DNA of 64,000 nucleotides from Pinus tabuliformis (lineage: Eukaryota; Streptophyta; Pinopsida; Pinales; Pinaceae), in the NCBI GenBank assembly GCA_031772625.1, contig CM062816.1:629565269-629629268 (forward strand), given 5' to 3'. Every line of letters begins with the position of its first letter. Positions within the stretch are counted from its first letter, which is position 1. Below are positions 50,387 through 61,252 of this stretch, piece after piece. Made by a program: the position numbers and the translations under genes. The notes below the pieces were generated by a model that saw only the letters and a list, made by a program, of their open reading frames with translations, was not told the origin of the DNA and did no database searches.

Positions 50387-51029
50387 TTGACAGCTGCGAT
50401 GGTTCTCCCATCATTCTTCCTTCACCATTAGTGGAATTACGCTACACATAGGTTTTCGGCCATACTCTGCATCCACACTGTCATCACTCCATACGACAGT
50501 TAACTATGATATCTTTGGATCACAATTTATCCTTATAGTGATCGATGGTCGACCAACAATCGCATAACATGAGAAATAACTCTATCATATAAACAATAAG
50601 TAAAAATTATTCAAACACATTGAAATCCACATAACAAACATATATTCATTATACAGAATTAGATTACAATCTAAGGCATTTCAACCTTAGTCACACTTTC
50701 CCCTCTTGACTACATTGATTCTACAATCTGGTTACATGAATTTCTATATGTTGCTCTATATCCCTCTATATCCCTACAACTCGTAGGTTCATCATTTATA
50801 AGAAAACATTGGATCGGATCACTGAAAGGATCCGATCAAATCCTCTCCATGATTTCCTTTCACAAATCACTCAACAACCCCTAAATCTCTCTATATGCAT
50901 ACATATGGAAAATTACATTAAATAAGTCTTCTAGAGACTTTATCCATTCCATCATTTAGCTCAGTTTTAATAGAATTTGTCCCCAGTTTTTCTCATTTGT
51001 CCATGTCTCCTCCTTTCTCCACTTTGGAT
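50387..51029 (-). other. internal region of the short element, left part
   Basis: No gene recognised. Contains an inverted pair GATCGGATC / GATCCGATC near 50814-50840. The last five bases TGGAT are the Copia-2 TSD. Confidence 0.5.
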
Positions 51030-51163
51030 TGTTGGCATTATGATTCAAGTGTTGTCCTTGATGGCAACTCACTCAGAGGATGGTACAGGTGCTCAGAGGT
51101 TGGTACAGGTGATGGCAACTTAATCAGAAGACAGATCTCAGTACAGCATGCCAAGGAAGCTCA

Positions 51164-51229
51164 TACACGCCGTTTCGTTAAGCCCAAGTCGCGTGTACAC
51201 GCTAGTTAGATTCAGAAAAAGCGCGTGTA
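51164..51229. promoter_or_regulatory. module pair 1 in Copia-2 5' LTR (upstream of TATA)
   Basis: TACACGC 51164-51170, 20 nt, GCGTGTACACGC 51191-51202 (perfect palindrome shared by both units), 20 nt, GCGTGTA 51223-51229. It lies about 160-225 bp upstream of the TATA box. The 3' LTR copy is at 58342-58407. Confidence 0.7.
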
Positions 51230-51387
51230 TGTGGAAAGGTTCCTTTGGTTCATGGTGGTTAGTCCTTGGAAGTTGTGCCTATGATTTCGGACCATTATGT
51301 CTCGACGGGCGTGTCGATCCCTAGTTTTAAAGTTGATGGTATTGTGTTACTATGGTTTTGGCTCTTGGTATTGAGAAAGGCCTAAGG

Positions 51388-51397
51388 CTATATAAGG
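51388..51397 (+). promoter_or_regulatory. TATA box of Copia-2 5' LTR
   Basis: CTATATAAGG within a purine-rich stretch. The identical box in the 3' LTR is near 58566-58575. Confidence 0.6.
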
Positions 51398-51686
51398 AGA
51401 AGAAGATCATTAGGCAAGATCATCTTTCGACAAGGCTTGAATATCTAAGAGAGAAAGAGATCTGATATGCAGGTTCTGAATTGCTTGATCTAAGCCAAGG
51501 AGAGATCACATCGGTTGGTGGAAGACTAGATCTAAGGATAGATCTGGATCTAATGGTTTGAAATGCACTATCATGATATGGTTGATTATGCGTATTTCTA
51601 GATCTGCATATTGTCGCAATGTTACGTTCTGGGTCTAACTAATGTCTGGTACAGCTGCAAATTGAGAAAGTTTATTTTTAGATCTG

Positions 51687-51750
51687 TACGCAGGTTGGCT
51701 TCAGTAAAAGAGCGTGTATACGCGGGTTCTGCTCATTAAAGTAGCGTATA
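51687..51750. promoter_or_regulatory. module pair 2 in Copia-2 5' LTR (downstream of TATA)
   Basis: TACGC 51687-51691, 20 nt, GCGTGTATACGC 51712-51723, 20 nt, GCGTATA 51744-51750. 3' LTR copy at 58865-58928. It lies in the predicted transcript, so it could also act as RNA. Confidence 0.65.
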
Positions 51751-52368
51751 TCTTTTGAAGCTTGATTTTGGGTTTACAGTGGGGTCTGACTGTTATTGCA
51801 GAGTTCTGTAGTCTGCTCTGTGTTCTGGTAACTGGTGATTGACAGGGTTCAGTGGTTCAGTGATTCAAAATTTTGGTTGTTTTATGCTTCAATGATCTGT
51901 TGTGGAAATTGAATGAATTGTGGTCTTCAGATTGTAATGTTGTGCTTCAGGAATATCCAAGTCTGAAAATGTATGAAAAGTGATACCTGAAAGAAGGAAG
52001 ATTGTAGGTCAGCACCTACGTACTAGTATCTTGGCTAGTACAAGAGCAAAGGGGGTTGGAGCTCCCTTCCAAGGAAGTTTGGAGAACGAGAGAAGGTTGA
52101 AGCCTTCTGCAGGTTGTAGCCTGCGTACTGGTATAAGGCTGCACCAGTACAAAAGATTGTAAACTGAAGTTTCATATTAAAGAAAGATAGAGACAACTTG
52201 CAGCAGGTGGTTTTCACCCACATTGGGTTTCCACCTTATATCTTGGTGTTCATGTGTGTGGCTTTTTATCTGTTCTGTTATACTGCACATGTTTACTGTT
52301 AATGTGATGAATAATGTCCTGATGCACTTAATTGAAGAATAAGCTAACTAAATTGTGAGTTTTCTTCT

Positions 52369-52434
52369 TATACGCTGTTTTACTTCGTCACAGTAGCGTG
52401 TACACGCTGGTTCACTTAACTGAAGTAGCGTATA
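52369..52434. promoter_or_regulatory. module pair 3 in Copia-2 5' LTR, near the LTR end
   Basis: TATACGC 52369-52375, 20 nt, GCGTGTACACGC 52396-52407, 20 nt, GCGTATA 52428-52434. 3' LTR copy at 59546-59611. In the second unit the spacer itself is partly self-complementary (TTCA ... TGAA). Confidence 0.65.
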
Positions 52435-52511
52435 TGTTTTTGGACATTTAAAAAGTTTGATTAATCTGATAATACTGATTCACCCCCCCTCTCAGTATTA
52501 TTTCCAACAAT

Positions 52512-52523
52512 TGGTATCAGAGC
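52512..52523 (+). other. Copia-2 primer binding site (initiator tRNA-Met)
   Basis: TGGTATCAGAGC, an exact match to the usual plant initiator tRNA-Met site, two bases after the LTR end. Confidence 0.92.
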
Positions 52524-52568
52524 AGGTCCTTCAGAGAAGCTTGATCGCTTGAAGGAAGATCATTCATC

Positions 52569-55500
52569 ATGAGCAACTACGAGAAAGAAGCATCAATCAG
52601 GCCACCGGTTTTTGATGGAACAAATTTCAATTATTGGAAGGTAAGAGTTACTGCATATCTTCAATCTCTTGGTACAGAAGTTTGGGACATTGTAGAAACA
52701 GGCTATGCTTTTCCTTCAGCTACTCCTACAGATCCAGCTGAGAAAAAGGCATATGAAACAAATGCAAAAGCAGTCAGTACTCTATTAGGAAGTATATCTC
52801 AAACAGAATTCATGAAGGTCATGCACTTCAAATCAGCAAAAGAAATATGGGACAAAATGATCACTAGCTATGAAGGAGATGAACAGGTAAAGCAAGCTAA
52901 ACTTCAAACACTCAGGATTCAATATGAGACTCTCAAGATGTATAATGATGAAAGTGTGGCTAATTATTTTCTTCGGGTAGATGAGATTGTTAATTGTATG
53001 AAAAATTTGGGTGAAGAAATAAGAGAAACTATAGTAGTTCAAAAGGTTCTAAGATCATTATCCCCCAAGTTTGAATCTAAAGTATCTGCAATAGAAGAAA
53101 AAGAAAATCTCCGTGTTCTCACTATGTCTCAGCTACATGGAATTCTAACCGCTTATGAAATGAGAAAGGGAGGTCCATCTGACAGAAGGGAAGCTGCTTT
53201 TAAGGCATCAGGAAAAGAAGATTACTATGAAGCAAGCCATGTTCCAGAAGAAGAGGAAGAAGAATCAAATTTTGTCAGAAATCTTCAAAGGGGTTCTGGA
53301 AGGTTCAGAGGTAAGCTACCTTTCAAATGCTTTGCTTGTGGGAAAGTAGGTCATTATGCTGCAAAATGTCCTTATAAGGATAAAGGAAAAGAACCTGCTA
53401 GATGGAACAAGAAACAAAGTGCAAATAAGAAAAGCTACTACACCCATGAAGATAGTGATGGCTTATCAAACAGTGATGAAGATGAACAAGGTAATAAATA
53501 TAAGCTGTTAATGGCATTTGAAGATGATGATTATGAGGATGCTGTAGATGTGGATAATCTCTATAATGAAATCACTAGACTCAAGAGAGGCATAGAAGAA
53601 AAGAATGTGATCATTGATACTTTGCAATTTCAGATTGATGAAAAAGAAAAACATCTTGAAAAACTAGAAGGTGAAATTGTTGGTCTCAGAAAAGAAATTG
53701 AGAAAACAAAAGCTATTAATCTTAAATTTGTCAAAGGATCTGAAACTTGGGATGAGATTATCAGTGTGCAGCGGTCTCCTCTAAACAAGACAGGTTTGGG
53801 CTATAATGGAGAAACCTCTCAAGCATCCACCTCAAAAAGTTATCTTGATGCAGCAAGAAGAAATGAGCGGAAGAACAATGAAGATAATCAGGTAAAGCAG
53901 GGACGAATTACAAACAGAAACTATCAGGGACAATCCTCCTTAAGGATGAACAAAAGCTACAACCAACCACAGGTAAAATCTTCTCAGTTTGGCTCAAGAA
54001 TAGATGAAAATAGAAATTACAATCAGTTGGCTGGTAGATTCAATAACCGCAGAAGCTTCTTCAATGGACAATGCTTTTCTTGCCACAACTTTGGTCACAG
54101 AGCAGCTCAATGTGTTGCATATAAAACAATCATGACTAGGGAAGCTCAAAAACAAAGAAGTATGACAGGGATTACAAAAAGGACCTATAACAACTTTTCG
54201 GTGCTTGAAAATGAAGTTGAATGTTCTATTTGCAATAATTTTGGTCATAAAGACTCTGAATGCAGGAGCAGGTTTCAGGAGAAAAAGGAACAAGCCACAA
54301 GCACCAAAACATGGAGAATAAAGGAACCTCAAACAGAAAGATGTGGGATAGCATTTTATGCAGAAGGACAGGAAAATCTATGGTACATTGACAGTGGATG
54401 TTCGAAACATATGACAGGTGATAAAGAAAAACTTGAATCTTATTCTACTTTAGAAAAGGGAAAGAAAGTTTCTTTTGGAAATGATACTCCTGCAACTATA
54501 AAAGGAAAAGGTATTGCTCCTTTGAAAGAAAAGGTCAAGGCTGGAAATGTTTTGTATGTTGATGGATTGAAGCATAATCTTCTAAGTGTCAGCCAGATGT
54601 GTGATCAAAAAACAGAGGTTATTTTCAGATCGAATGGATGTCTTGTTCGTGATCTTGATACAGGTAAAACAGTTCTCAAAGGCAAAAGAACTCCAAATAA
54701 TCTGTACATATTTGAAGAAGGACAACAACAATGCTATCTTAGCAAGGATGAAGAGCACTGGTTATGGCATCGAAGGTTGGGACATCTAAGCTTCTCACAA
54801 ATAAGGAAAGCATGCAAATATCAGGCAGTTCGCGATCTTCCAGATATCAAAATTCCAGACAACACCATATGCAAATCTTGTCAGTTTGGAAAGAAAACCA
54901 GAACTAACTTTCCAGAGAAGGAAGGATCAGCTAGCTTGCCTCTTGAGCTAGTCCATACAGATGTATGTGGTCCATTTAGGAAAAGGACACCTCGAGGAGA
55001 AGAATATCTGATATTATTCATTGATGATTTCTCAAGGTTTGTTTGGTTAGGGCTTATGAAGCACAAAGATGAAGCATTCGAAAAATTCAAATCCTTCAAA
55101 GCATTGGCTGAAAATGAATCAGGACACAAAATCAAGTGCCTCAGATCTGACAGAGGTGGGGAGTTCACATCAAATGAATTTTTCGATTTCTGCGATGAAC
55201 ATGGGATAAGAAGAGAATTCTCTACAGCTAGAACTCCTCAGCAAAATGGGGTTGTGGAAAGAATGAACAGAACTATCCAACAAATGGCTCGTGCTATGCT
55301 CGATGAATCAGGTACTCCTGCAACCTTCTGGGGTGAAGCTGCACATGCTGCTGTTATCATTCTTAACAAAACAAATGTCCGAGTAAACAGCACTCAAACA
55401 CCTCATGAGCTTTGGAGTGGTAAAACTCCTTCAGTGAAGCATTTCAAAATCTTTGGGAGCAAATGTTATATTAAGAATACTGATGAGCAACTTGGCAAAC

Positions 55501-57422
55501 TTGAACCTAGAGCAGATGAGGGCATTCTTCTTGGTTATTCTCCACATAGCAAAGCATACAAGTGCTACAATAAAAGACTTGGCAGAATTGTTGACAGTAT
55601 TGATATAGTGGTTGATGAGAAGGGATATATTCCTAGGCAAGTTCATCATGAAGAAGATGAAGGTTACTCTCAAAGGTGAAATGATGAAGAAGAAGAACCT
55701 CAAGAAGAAGAAGAATCTCAAGAAGAACCAGAGGAGCAGACAAGAATAGAAGAGAAGACTCCATCCAGATATGTCCAAAAGAATCATCCAGAAACTCAGA
55801 TTGTGGGGCAGAAAGAAGCAGGAGTACAAACAAGAAGGACACTTGCAGAAGCTTCAAGCTACTTGTCTCTACTCTCCTCCATTGAACCACAAAATGTGAA
55901 AGAAGCATGCAAAGATGAATGTTGGGTCAAAGCAATGGATGAAGAACTTGAGCAAATCGAAAGGAACAACACTTGGGAATTAGTTCCTAGACCAAAAGAT
56001 AAGAATGTAATAGGAACAAAATGGGTCTTCAAGAATAAGTTAAATGAAAATGGAGAAGTAATTAGAAACAAGGCCAGACTTGTTTGTAAAGGGTATGCAC
56101 AGCAAGAAGGAATAGATTTTGAAGAGACCTTTGCTCCTGTGGCAAGACTAGAGGCCATCCGAATGTTCCTTGCTCTCTCAAGCTTTCAAAACTTCAAGGT
56201 ATTTCAAATGGACGTGAAATCAGCCTTCCTAAATGGAGACTTAGAAGAAGAAGTATATATTGAGCAGCCAGATGGGTTCATTCTTGGGAATGATCCAAAC
56301 CTTGTATGCAGATTGAAAAAGGCTCTCTATGGGCTCAAACAAGCTCCAAGGGCTTGGTACTATCAGTTGGACAAATATCTTCACCAACAAGGCTTTTCAA
56401 AAGGATCAGCAGATAGCAATCTCTATATAAAATTTGAAAATAACAAATTGCTAATTCTTGTTGTTTATGTAGATGATATTATTTTTGGCAGCAATGAAGA
56501 GACTATGAGTCAAAACTTTGCCTTGGTTATGCAGAAAGAATTCGAAATGTCACTTCTTGGAGAATTGACATATTTTCTTGGATTGCAAATCCAACAAAAT
56601 GAAGGAGGTATCTTCTTGTCTCAAACCAAATACCTCAAGCAGATCTTGAAGAAGTATGGCATGGAAGAATCAAAGCCAGTATGTACACCCATGGTTACAG
56701 GATGCAGCCTCAGTGCAAATGATGAATCAGCAGCAGTCCACCAACCCACTTATAGATCCATGATTGGGAGTTTGCTTTATTTGACAGGTACTCGACCAGA
56801 TATTACACATGCAGTAGGAATGGTTGGAAGATTTCAAGCCAACCCAAAGGAAACTCATCTTCAGGCAGTCAAAAGAATCTTCAAATATCTTCAAGGTACC
56901 CAAAACTATGGCTTATGGTATCCTAGAAATACAGATCTCACTCTTCATGCTTACACAGATGCAGATTGGGCTGGAAGTGTGGATGATAGGAAAAGCACAA
57001 GTGGAGGTGCTTTCTTCATGGGTTCCAGATTAGTATCTTGGTTCAGCAAGAAACAAAGTTCGATTGCCTTATCTACAGCTGAAGCAGAATATGTGGCTGC
57101 AGCATCTTGTTGCACACAACTTCTTTGGATGATGCAGACCTTGCAGGACTTTCAAATCACTTGCACTCCACCTGTCTCTATCTTATGTGATAATACAAGT
57201 GCAATCAGCATTTCAAAGAATCCAGTCATGCACTCAAAGACCAAGCACATACCAATCAAGTACCATTTTCTTCGGGAACAAGTGCTTGAGCAGAAGGTCA
57301 AGTTGGAGTATGTTCCTTCTAAGGAGCAAGTTGCTGATATTCTCACAAAACCACTGCCCAGGGAAACTTTTGAATATCTCAGACAAAAGCTGGGAGTAGT
57401 TGATGCTTCATCCTGTTGTTGA
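52569..57422 (+). pseudogene. Copia-2 gag-pol polyprotein with one in-frame stop
   Basis: ATG 52569 opens 1036 codons to TGA 55677-55679, and the same register is then open to 57422. Rough residues of the first part: gag 1-590 with three zinc knuckles (CFACGKVGHYAAKC at 254, CFSCHNFGHRAAQC at 500, CSICNNFGHKDSEC at 550) and a charged coiled coil (320-390). Protease IDSGCSKH at about 605. Integrase HHCC at 730-775, catalytic Asp in VHTDVCGP and RSDRGGEF, Glu in GVVERMNR with 35 residues between the last two. After the TGA: an acidic linker, RT with [12 protein letters not shown] and [10 protein letters not shown], and RNase H with [18 protein letters not shown] and LCDNTSAI. All catalytic residues that I can check are present. 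The stop lies between integrase and RT. A CGA-to-TGA change would explain it (inference). Confidence 0.95.
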
Positions 57423-57449
57423 AGTTTGTTTGTTCTACAGAAAAGTTGG

Positions 57450-57584
57450 TATACGCAGGTTACGGAAGGGATATGAGCGTATACACGCGGTTTCATGCTG
57501 GGTAAGTCGCGTGTATGCTGGACGCTTGTTGCAGAAAGAATATCCGCGTACATACGCTGTTTTATACAGGATAAAACGCGTATA
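57450..57584. promoter_or_regulatory. four modules upstream of the Copia-2 3' LTR
   Basis: TATACGC 57450-57456 with GCGTATA 57477-57483. TACACGC 57482-57488 with GCGTGTA 57509-57515. ACGC ending 57525 with GCGTA 57546-57550. CATACGC 57551-57557 with GCGTATA 57578-57584. All four spacers are 20 nt. The run starts 28 bp after the gag-pol stop. Confidence 0.7.
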
Positions 57585-58195
57585 TGAAGTTCTGAACAGC
57601 AAGAGAAAACTCTGAAGTTCTAAACAGCAATAGGAATGTCAGAATTATTCAGGCACAGTTTCAGGGAGTGCAACAGGCACGGGTTCAGGGGGAGCAGCTC
57701 AAAAGTCTCATAAAGCATTGTTGGCATTCAGATGTTTTTGTTGTTGGTTTCAGGAGACGGAGCTCAGAAAGAAATTCTAGTTGCTGATCTAACAAGATGT
57801 TTATCAGATGCTGCTGGTGTCTTTTCTAAGTCTTGGTCTAGATCTGTTGTCTCTATGTCATGTATCTCTCTTGTCTCTTTTATGGTGTCAAGGTCATGTA
57901 ACGGCCTTTGTTGGTTTCCCCACTATGCCTGGGATGAATGCTGTAATATAATTGGTTGTTTCTGATATGTTATGGTTGTATGTATTGAGTCCTTTGGTGA
58001 TAGAAAGGTCCCTTATGGTGTATAAGTCTTGGTTCTTGTTGAAGAACATTTTTTGCAGATCTGGCCTACTGTCAGGGGGAGCACGAGTCAGCACAGCCAA
58101 GCAGAGGTATCAGCATGTCCTCAGGGGGAGCATAGCCCTTTGCCCTTGATGTCAAAGGGGGAGAGTGACTTGGTGTGGTGGTTGCCATCAAGTCC

Positions 58196-58206
58196 AAAGG
58201 GGGAGA
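58196..58206 (+). other. Copia-2 polypurine tract
   Basis: AAAGGGGGAGA, one base before the 3' LTR. Confidence 0.9.
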
Positions 58207-58207
58207 T

Positions 58208-59686
58208 TGTTGGCATTATGATTCAAGTGTTGTCCTTGATGGCAACTCACTCAGAGGATGGTACAGGTGCTCAGAGGTTGGTACAGGTGATGGCAACTTA
58301 ATCAGAAGACAGATCTCAGTACAACATGCCAAGGAAGCTCATACACGCCGTTTCGTTAAGCCCAAGTCGCGTGTACACGCTAGTTAGATTCAGAAAAAGC
58401 GCGTGTATGTGGAAAGGTTCCTTTGGTTCATGGTGGTTAGTCCTTGGAAGTTGTGCCTATGATTTCGGACCATTATGTCTCGACGGGCGTGTCGATCCCT
58501 AGTTTTAAAGTTGATGGTATTGTGTTACTATGGTTTTGGCTCTTGGTATTGAGAAAGACCTAAGGCTATATAAGGAGAAGAAGATCATTAGGCAAGATCA
58601 TCTTTCGACAAGGCTTGAATATCTAAGAGAGAAAGAGATCTGATATGCAGGTTCTGAATTGCTTGATCTAAGCCAAGGAGAGATCACATCGGTTGGTGGA
58701 AGACTAGATCTAAGGACAGATCGGGATCTAATGGTTTGAAATGCACTATCATGATATGGTTGATTATGCGTATTTCTAGATCTGCATATTGTCGCAATGT
58801 TACGTTCTGGGTCTAACTAATGTCTGGTACAGCTGCAAATTGAGAAAGTTTATTTTTAGATCTGTACGCAGGTTGGCTTCAGTAAAAGAGCGTGTATACG
58901 CGGGTTCTGCTCATTAAAGTAGCGTATATCTTTTGAAGCTTGATTTTGGGTTTACAGTGGGGTCTGACTGTTATTGCAGAGTTCTGTAGTCTGCTCTGTG
59001 TTCTGGTAACTGGTGATTGACAGGGTTCAGTGGTTCAGTGATTCAAATTTTGGTTGTTTTATGCTTCAATGATCTGTTGTGGAAATTGAATGAATTGTGG
59101 TCTTCAGATTGTAATGTTGTGCTTCAGGAATATCCAAGTCTGAAAATGTATGAAAAGTGATACCTGAAAGAAGGAAGATTGTAGGTCAGCACCTACGTAC
59201 TAGTATCTTGGCTAGTACAAGAGCAAAGGGGGTTGGAGCTCCCTTCCAAGGAAGTTTGGAGAACGAGAGAAGGTTGAAGCCTTCTGCAGGTTGTAGCCTG
59301 CGTACTGGTATAAGGCTGCACCAGTACAAAAGATTGTAAACTGAAGTTTCATATTAAAGAAAGATAGAGACAACTTGCAGCAGGTGGTTTTCACCCACAT
59401 TGGGTTTCCACCTTATATCTTGGTGTTCATGTGTGTGGCTTTTTATCTGTTCTGTTATACTGCACATGTTTACTGTTAATGTGATGAATAATGTCCTGAT
59501 GCACTTAATTGAAGAATAAGCTAACTAAATTGTGAGTTTTCTTCTTATACGCTGTTTTACTTCGTCACAGTAGCGTGTACACGCTGGTTCACTTAACTGA
59601 AGTAGCGTATATGTTTTTGGACATTTAAAAAGTTTGATTAATCTGATAATACTGATTCACCCCCCCTCTCAGTATTATTTCCAACA
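58208..59686 (+). repeat. Copia-2 3' LTR
   Basis: Partner of 51030-52509. The differences seen are G/A near 51146, G/A near 51380, T/C and T/G near 51538-51545, and one A lost in the A run near 51868. Confidence 0.97.
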
Positions 59687-59691
59687 TGGAT

Positions 59692-60126
59692 TCCTCCTTT
59701 AATGATGAATGCTCGGATGCTCCTGCATCAGACTCCTGAGGCACAAAAATTTGTGACCTTCTGGCCATATGCTTATCCTTAATCCCATAGCAATTCTACC
59801 CACTTCCTTAGTGGAACTGCTTTCATGATCTTCTATGAGCTGCAATCAATCCTCTGCAGTAACAATATTCTCTGCTACATGATACCTCACCAAGATTTCT
59901 CCACTGAGCTTAGTCTTTTGACATCCTTGTAGTTCTCTTCTCTAGAACCAATTGAGAACTCTTTGCTCTAGGTTTGCTACAAGTCTTCTCACCTTCTATC
60001 GCCGCCATCTATACGACAGTAAAGACCATAGACTCACCATGCTTTAACACAACTATGCCTCCTTATCTTTCTGCTTTCACTCCTTTTTCTACAGGAAACC
60101 TCTTTTATGCAGGAAAACCTTTCCCT
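59692..60126 (-). other. internal region of the short element, right part
   Basis: On the minus strand an ATG near 60006 opens about 30 codons (MAAIEGEKTC...) before a stop. It could be the remnant of a gag start, but no domain is recognisable. Confidence 0.4.
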
Positions 60127-60138
60127 GCTTTGATACCA
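60127..60138 (-). other. primer binding site of the short element
   Basis: The minus strand reads TGGTATCAAAGC, one mismatch from the initiator tRNA-Met site, three bases from the LTR end. Confidence 0.75.
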
Positions 60139-60141
60139 CTT

Positions 60142-60958
60142 TGATGAAGGAAAAATCGCATGAAGGCAATATCCATTTCATTTACAATCTATCAATCCTG
60201 GACCTGTGGGTTATGGGCCCACAAATCTATCGTAAGCATTTAATTGGATTTTTTTCCTAAAAGCGTGGGACAATACAAATTATCGAAATATGGTGGAAAT
60301 ACATGGAAACTTGACCATGAATGCCTAAGGCCAGATCTCAAATAGAATAAACCCACCTCCATAAACTTCTTGAGTCCACTCTTTCCCAATCCTTTCCGTT
60401 GTTCTTTAATCTCCACTGTCCATTTCATTCTCTAATCCAATGGTCGACACCTCATCGCATTCTTGGTTAATCACAATATTGCATATTTGGCTCATCACAA
60501 TATCGAAATCTCGCTTCATCACATATTGCAGTGTTTCCACACCTTTCATCCCTTGACTTCTGTGAAATGTGATTAGCGATAAAATCTTGACTGTCGATCT
60601 AGTTCTCAATCCGACAGTTGTCACATCATCACATGAGAACTTGTGCGACGTTACCACCCTTTGGACTGATAGAATTCTAGGTTGCGTTTTATAATTTTTC
60701 AGATCTGGCTTTCTGAATTGACTTCTGCACTTATTCCAACCCGATATCCATTGGATGAAGAAAGCCTTAGTTCCTACGGTCTGCGGATTTCAGCTCATGC
60801 ACATGTTAATGGCAATCCTAACCCTGTAGTGGACTGTGATTCAAAAATTTGACTATGAGATCAACAGCTGTGATGGAGTGTGGAACTTCAGCTGGGATTA
60901 AGAAACCAATGCACTCCTACCCCCGCTACTCATCTCAGTCATTGATCTTACCTTTCCA
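60142..60958 (-). repeat. 5' LTR of the short element
   Basis: Partner of 49569-50386, TG...CA ends. Confidence 0.8.
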
Positions 60959-61017
60959 TATATGATGTTGCGGTAAAAATATGTTGTATACAATGCTTGA
61001 AGAATTCTTCCATGGGA

Positions 61018-61252
61018 AATATCACTAACTAGTGGAGGGGGAAGCAGTGGGGAAGGTTATGTGAATGAGATGGTTACCTTCGCTATCATGGATGAGTTAC
61101 AAATGTCTCCATCATCAACCATCACCAGCCTTAACTTGTTGAGGAAGCTCAATGTAAATGATTTATCAGATTTGGTGGAGCGAAATGCGAGTGTTGGTCC
61201 CATTGAGGTGATGAGTTACTATACTTTGTTTATATTTAGTTTGTGTTCATAA
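61018..61252 (+). pseudogene. DUF674-like gene fragment
   Basis: An open plus-strand frame reads GGGSSGEGYVNEMVTFAIM then DELQMSPSSTITSLNLLRKL, NVNDLSDLVERNASVGPIEV and a diverging tail to a stop at 61252. The pattern (V-T-F-x-x-x-D-x-L-x-x-x-P-x-S-x-I-x-S-x-x-x-L-x-x-L-x-V-x-x-x-D-x-x-E ... V-G-x-x-E) is that of plant DUF674 (PF05056) proteins, recognised from memory. Function unknown. Only one block of the family is present. The conserved leucine-rich continuation after GPIEV is replaced by unrelated text, so it is probably a broken exon piece. Confidence 0.5.

Larger units (their letters stand above)
51030..52509 (+). repeat. Copia-2 5' LTR
   Basis: Contains six TAYACGC-N20-GCGTRTA modules in three pairs and a TATA box at 51388-51397. 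A short direct repeat (CAGAGG(A/T)TGGTACAGGTG) lies at 51073-51110. Confidence 0.97.
57423..58207 (+). other. Copia-2 3' non-coding tail with modules and repeated purine tracts
   Basis: Four 20-nt-spaced modules at 57450-57584. CAGGGGGAG or AAAGGGGGAG at 57686, 58073, 58122, 58153 and 58196, five PPT-like words in all. Only the last abuts the LTR (PPT 58196-58206). No env-like frame. Confidence 0.8.
51030..59686 (+). mobile_element. Copia-2: young, nearly intact Ty1-copia element
   Basis: LTRs of 1480 and 1479 bp start TGTTGGCATT and end TTTCCAACA. TSD TGGAT flanks (51025-51029, 59687-59691). I count 4 substitutions and 1 one-base indel between LTRs, which makes this the youngest insertion in the window. 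Order is PBS, gag-protease-integrase-RT-RNase H in one frame with a single TGA, a 785-bp non-coding tail with repeated purine tracts, PPT. There is no env-like frame. LTR start, long coiled-coil gag and repeated PPTs recall the SIRE/Maximus group, an assignment I make only tentatively. Confidence 0.97.
49569..60958 (-). mobile_element. short non-autonomous LTR element split by Copia-2
   Basis: Direct repeats 49569-50386 (818 bp) and 60142-60958 (817 bp) start TGATGAAGG and end ACCTTTCCA. A Met-type PBS lies on the minus strand just inside the right copy, so the element reads leftwards. Without Copia-2 and one TSD copy the internal region is only about 1.1 kb and has no pol domain, so it is non-autonomous or internally deleted. 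I find no convincing TSD (AAATG before the left LTR, TATAT after the right one). LTRs differ by roughly 12-15% by eye. Confidence 0.75.

Noticed and set aside
51164..51229. CRISPR-like reading of the TACGC modules (short palindromic repeats with fixed 20-nt spacers)
   Set aside because: Plant nuclear context, only two units per array, 12-bp repeats, no cas genes. The units belong to LTR retrotransposons.
52512..52523. tRNA-Met gene fragments (TGGTATCAGAGC words at several places)
   Set aside because: They are 12-base primer binding sites next to LTR ends. No cloverleaf can be built around them.
57423..58207. env-like gene between Copia-2 pol and 3' LTR
   Set aside because: No frame beyond about 77 codons, no signal peptide or membrane segment pattern.
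49564..60963. TSD for the short LTR element
   Set aside because: AAATG and TATAT do not match, so I did not claim one.
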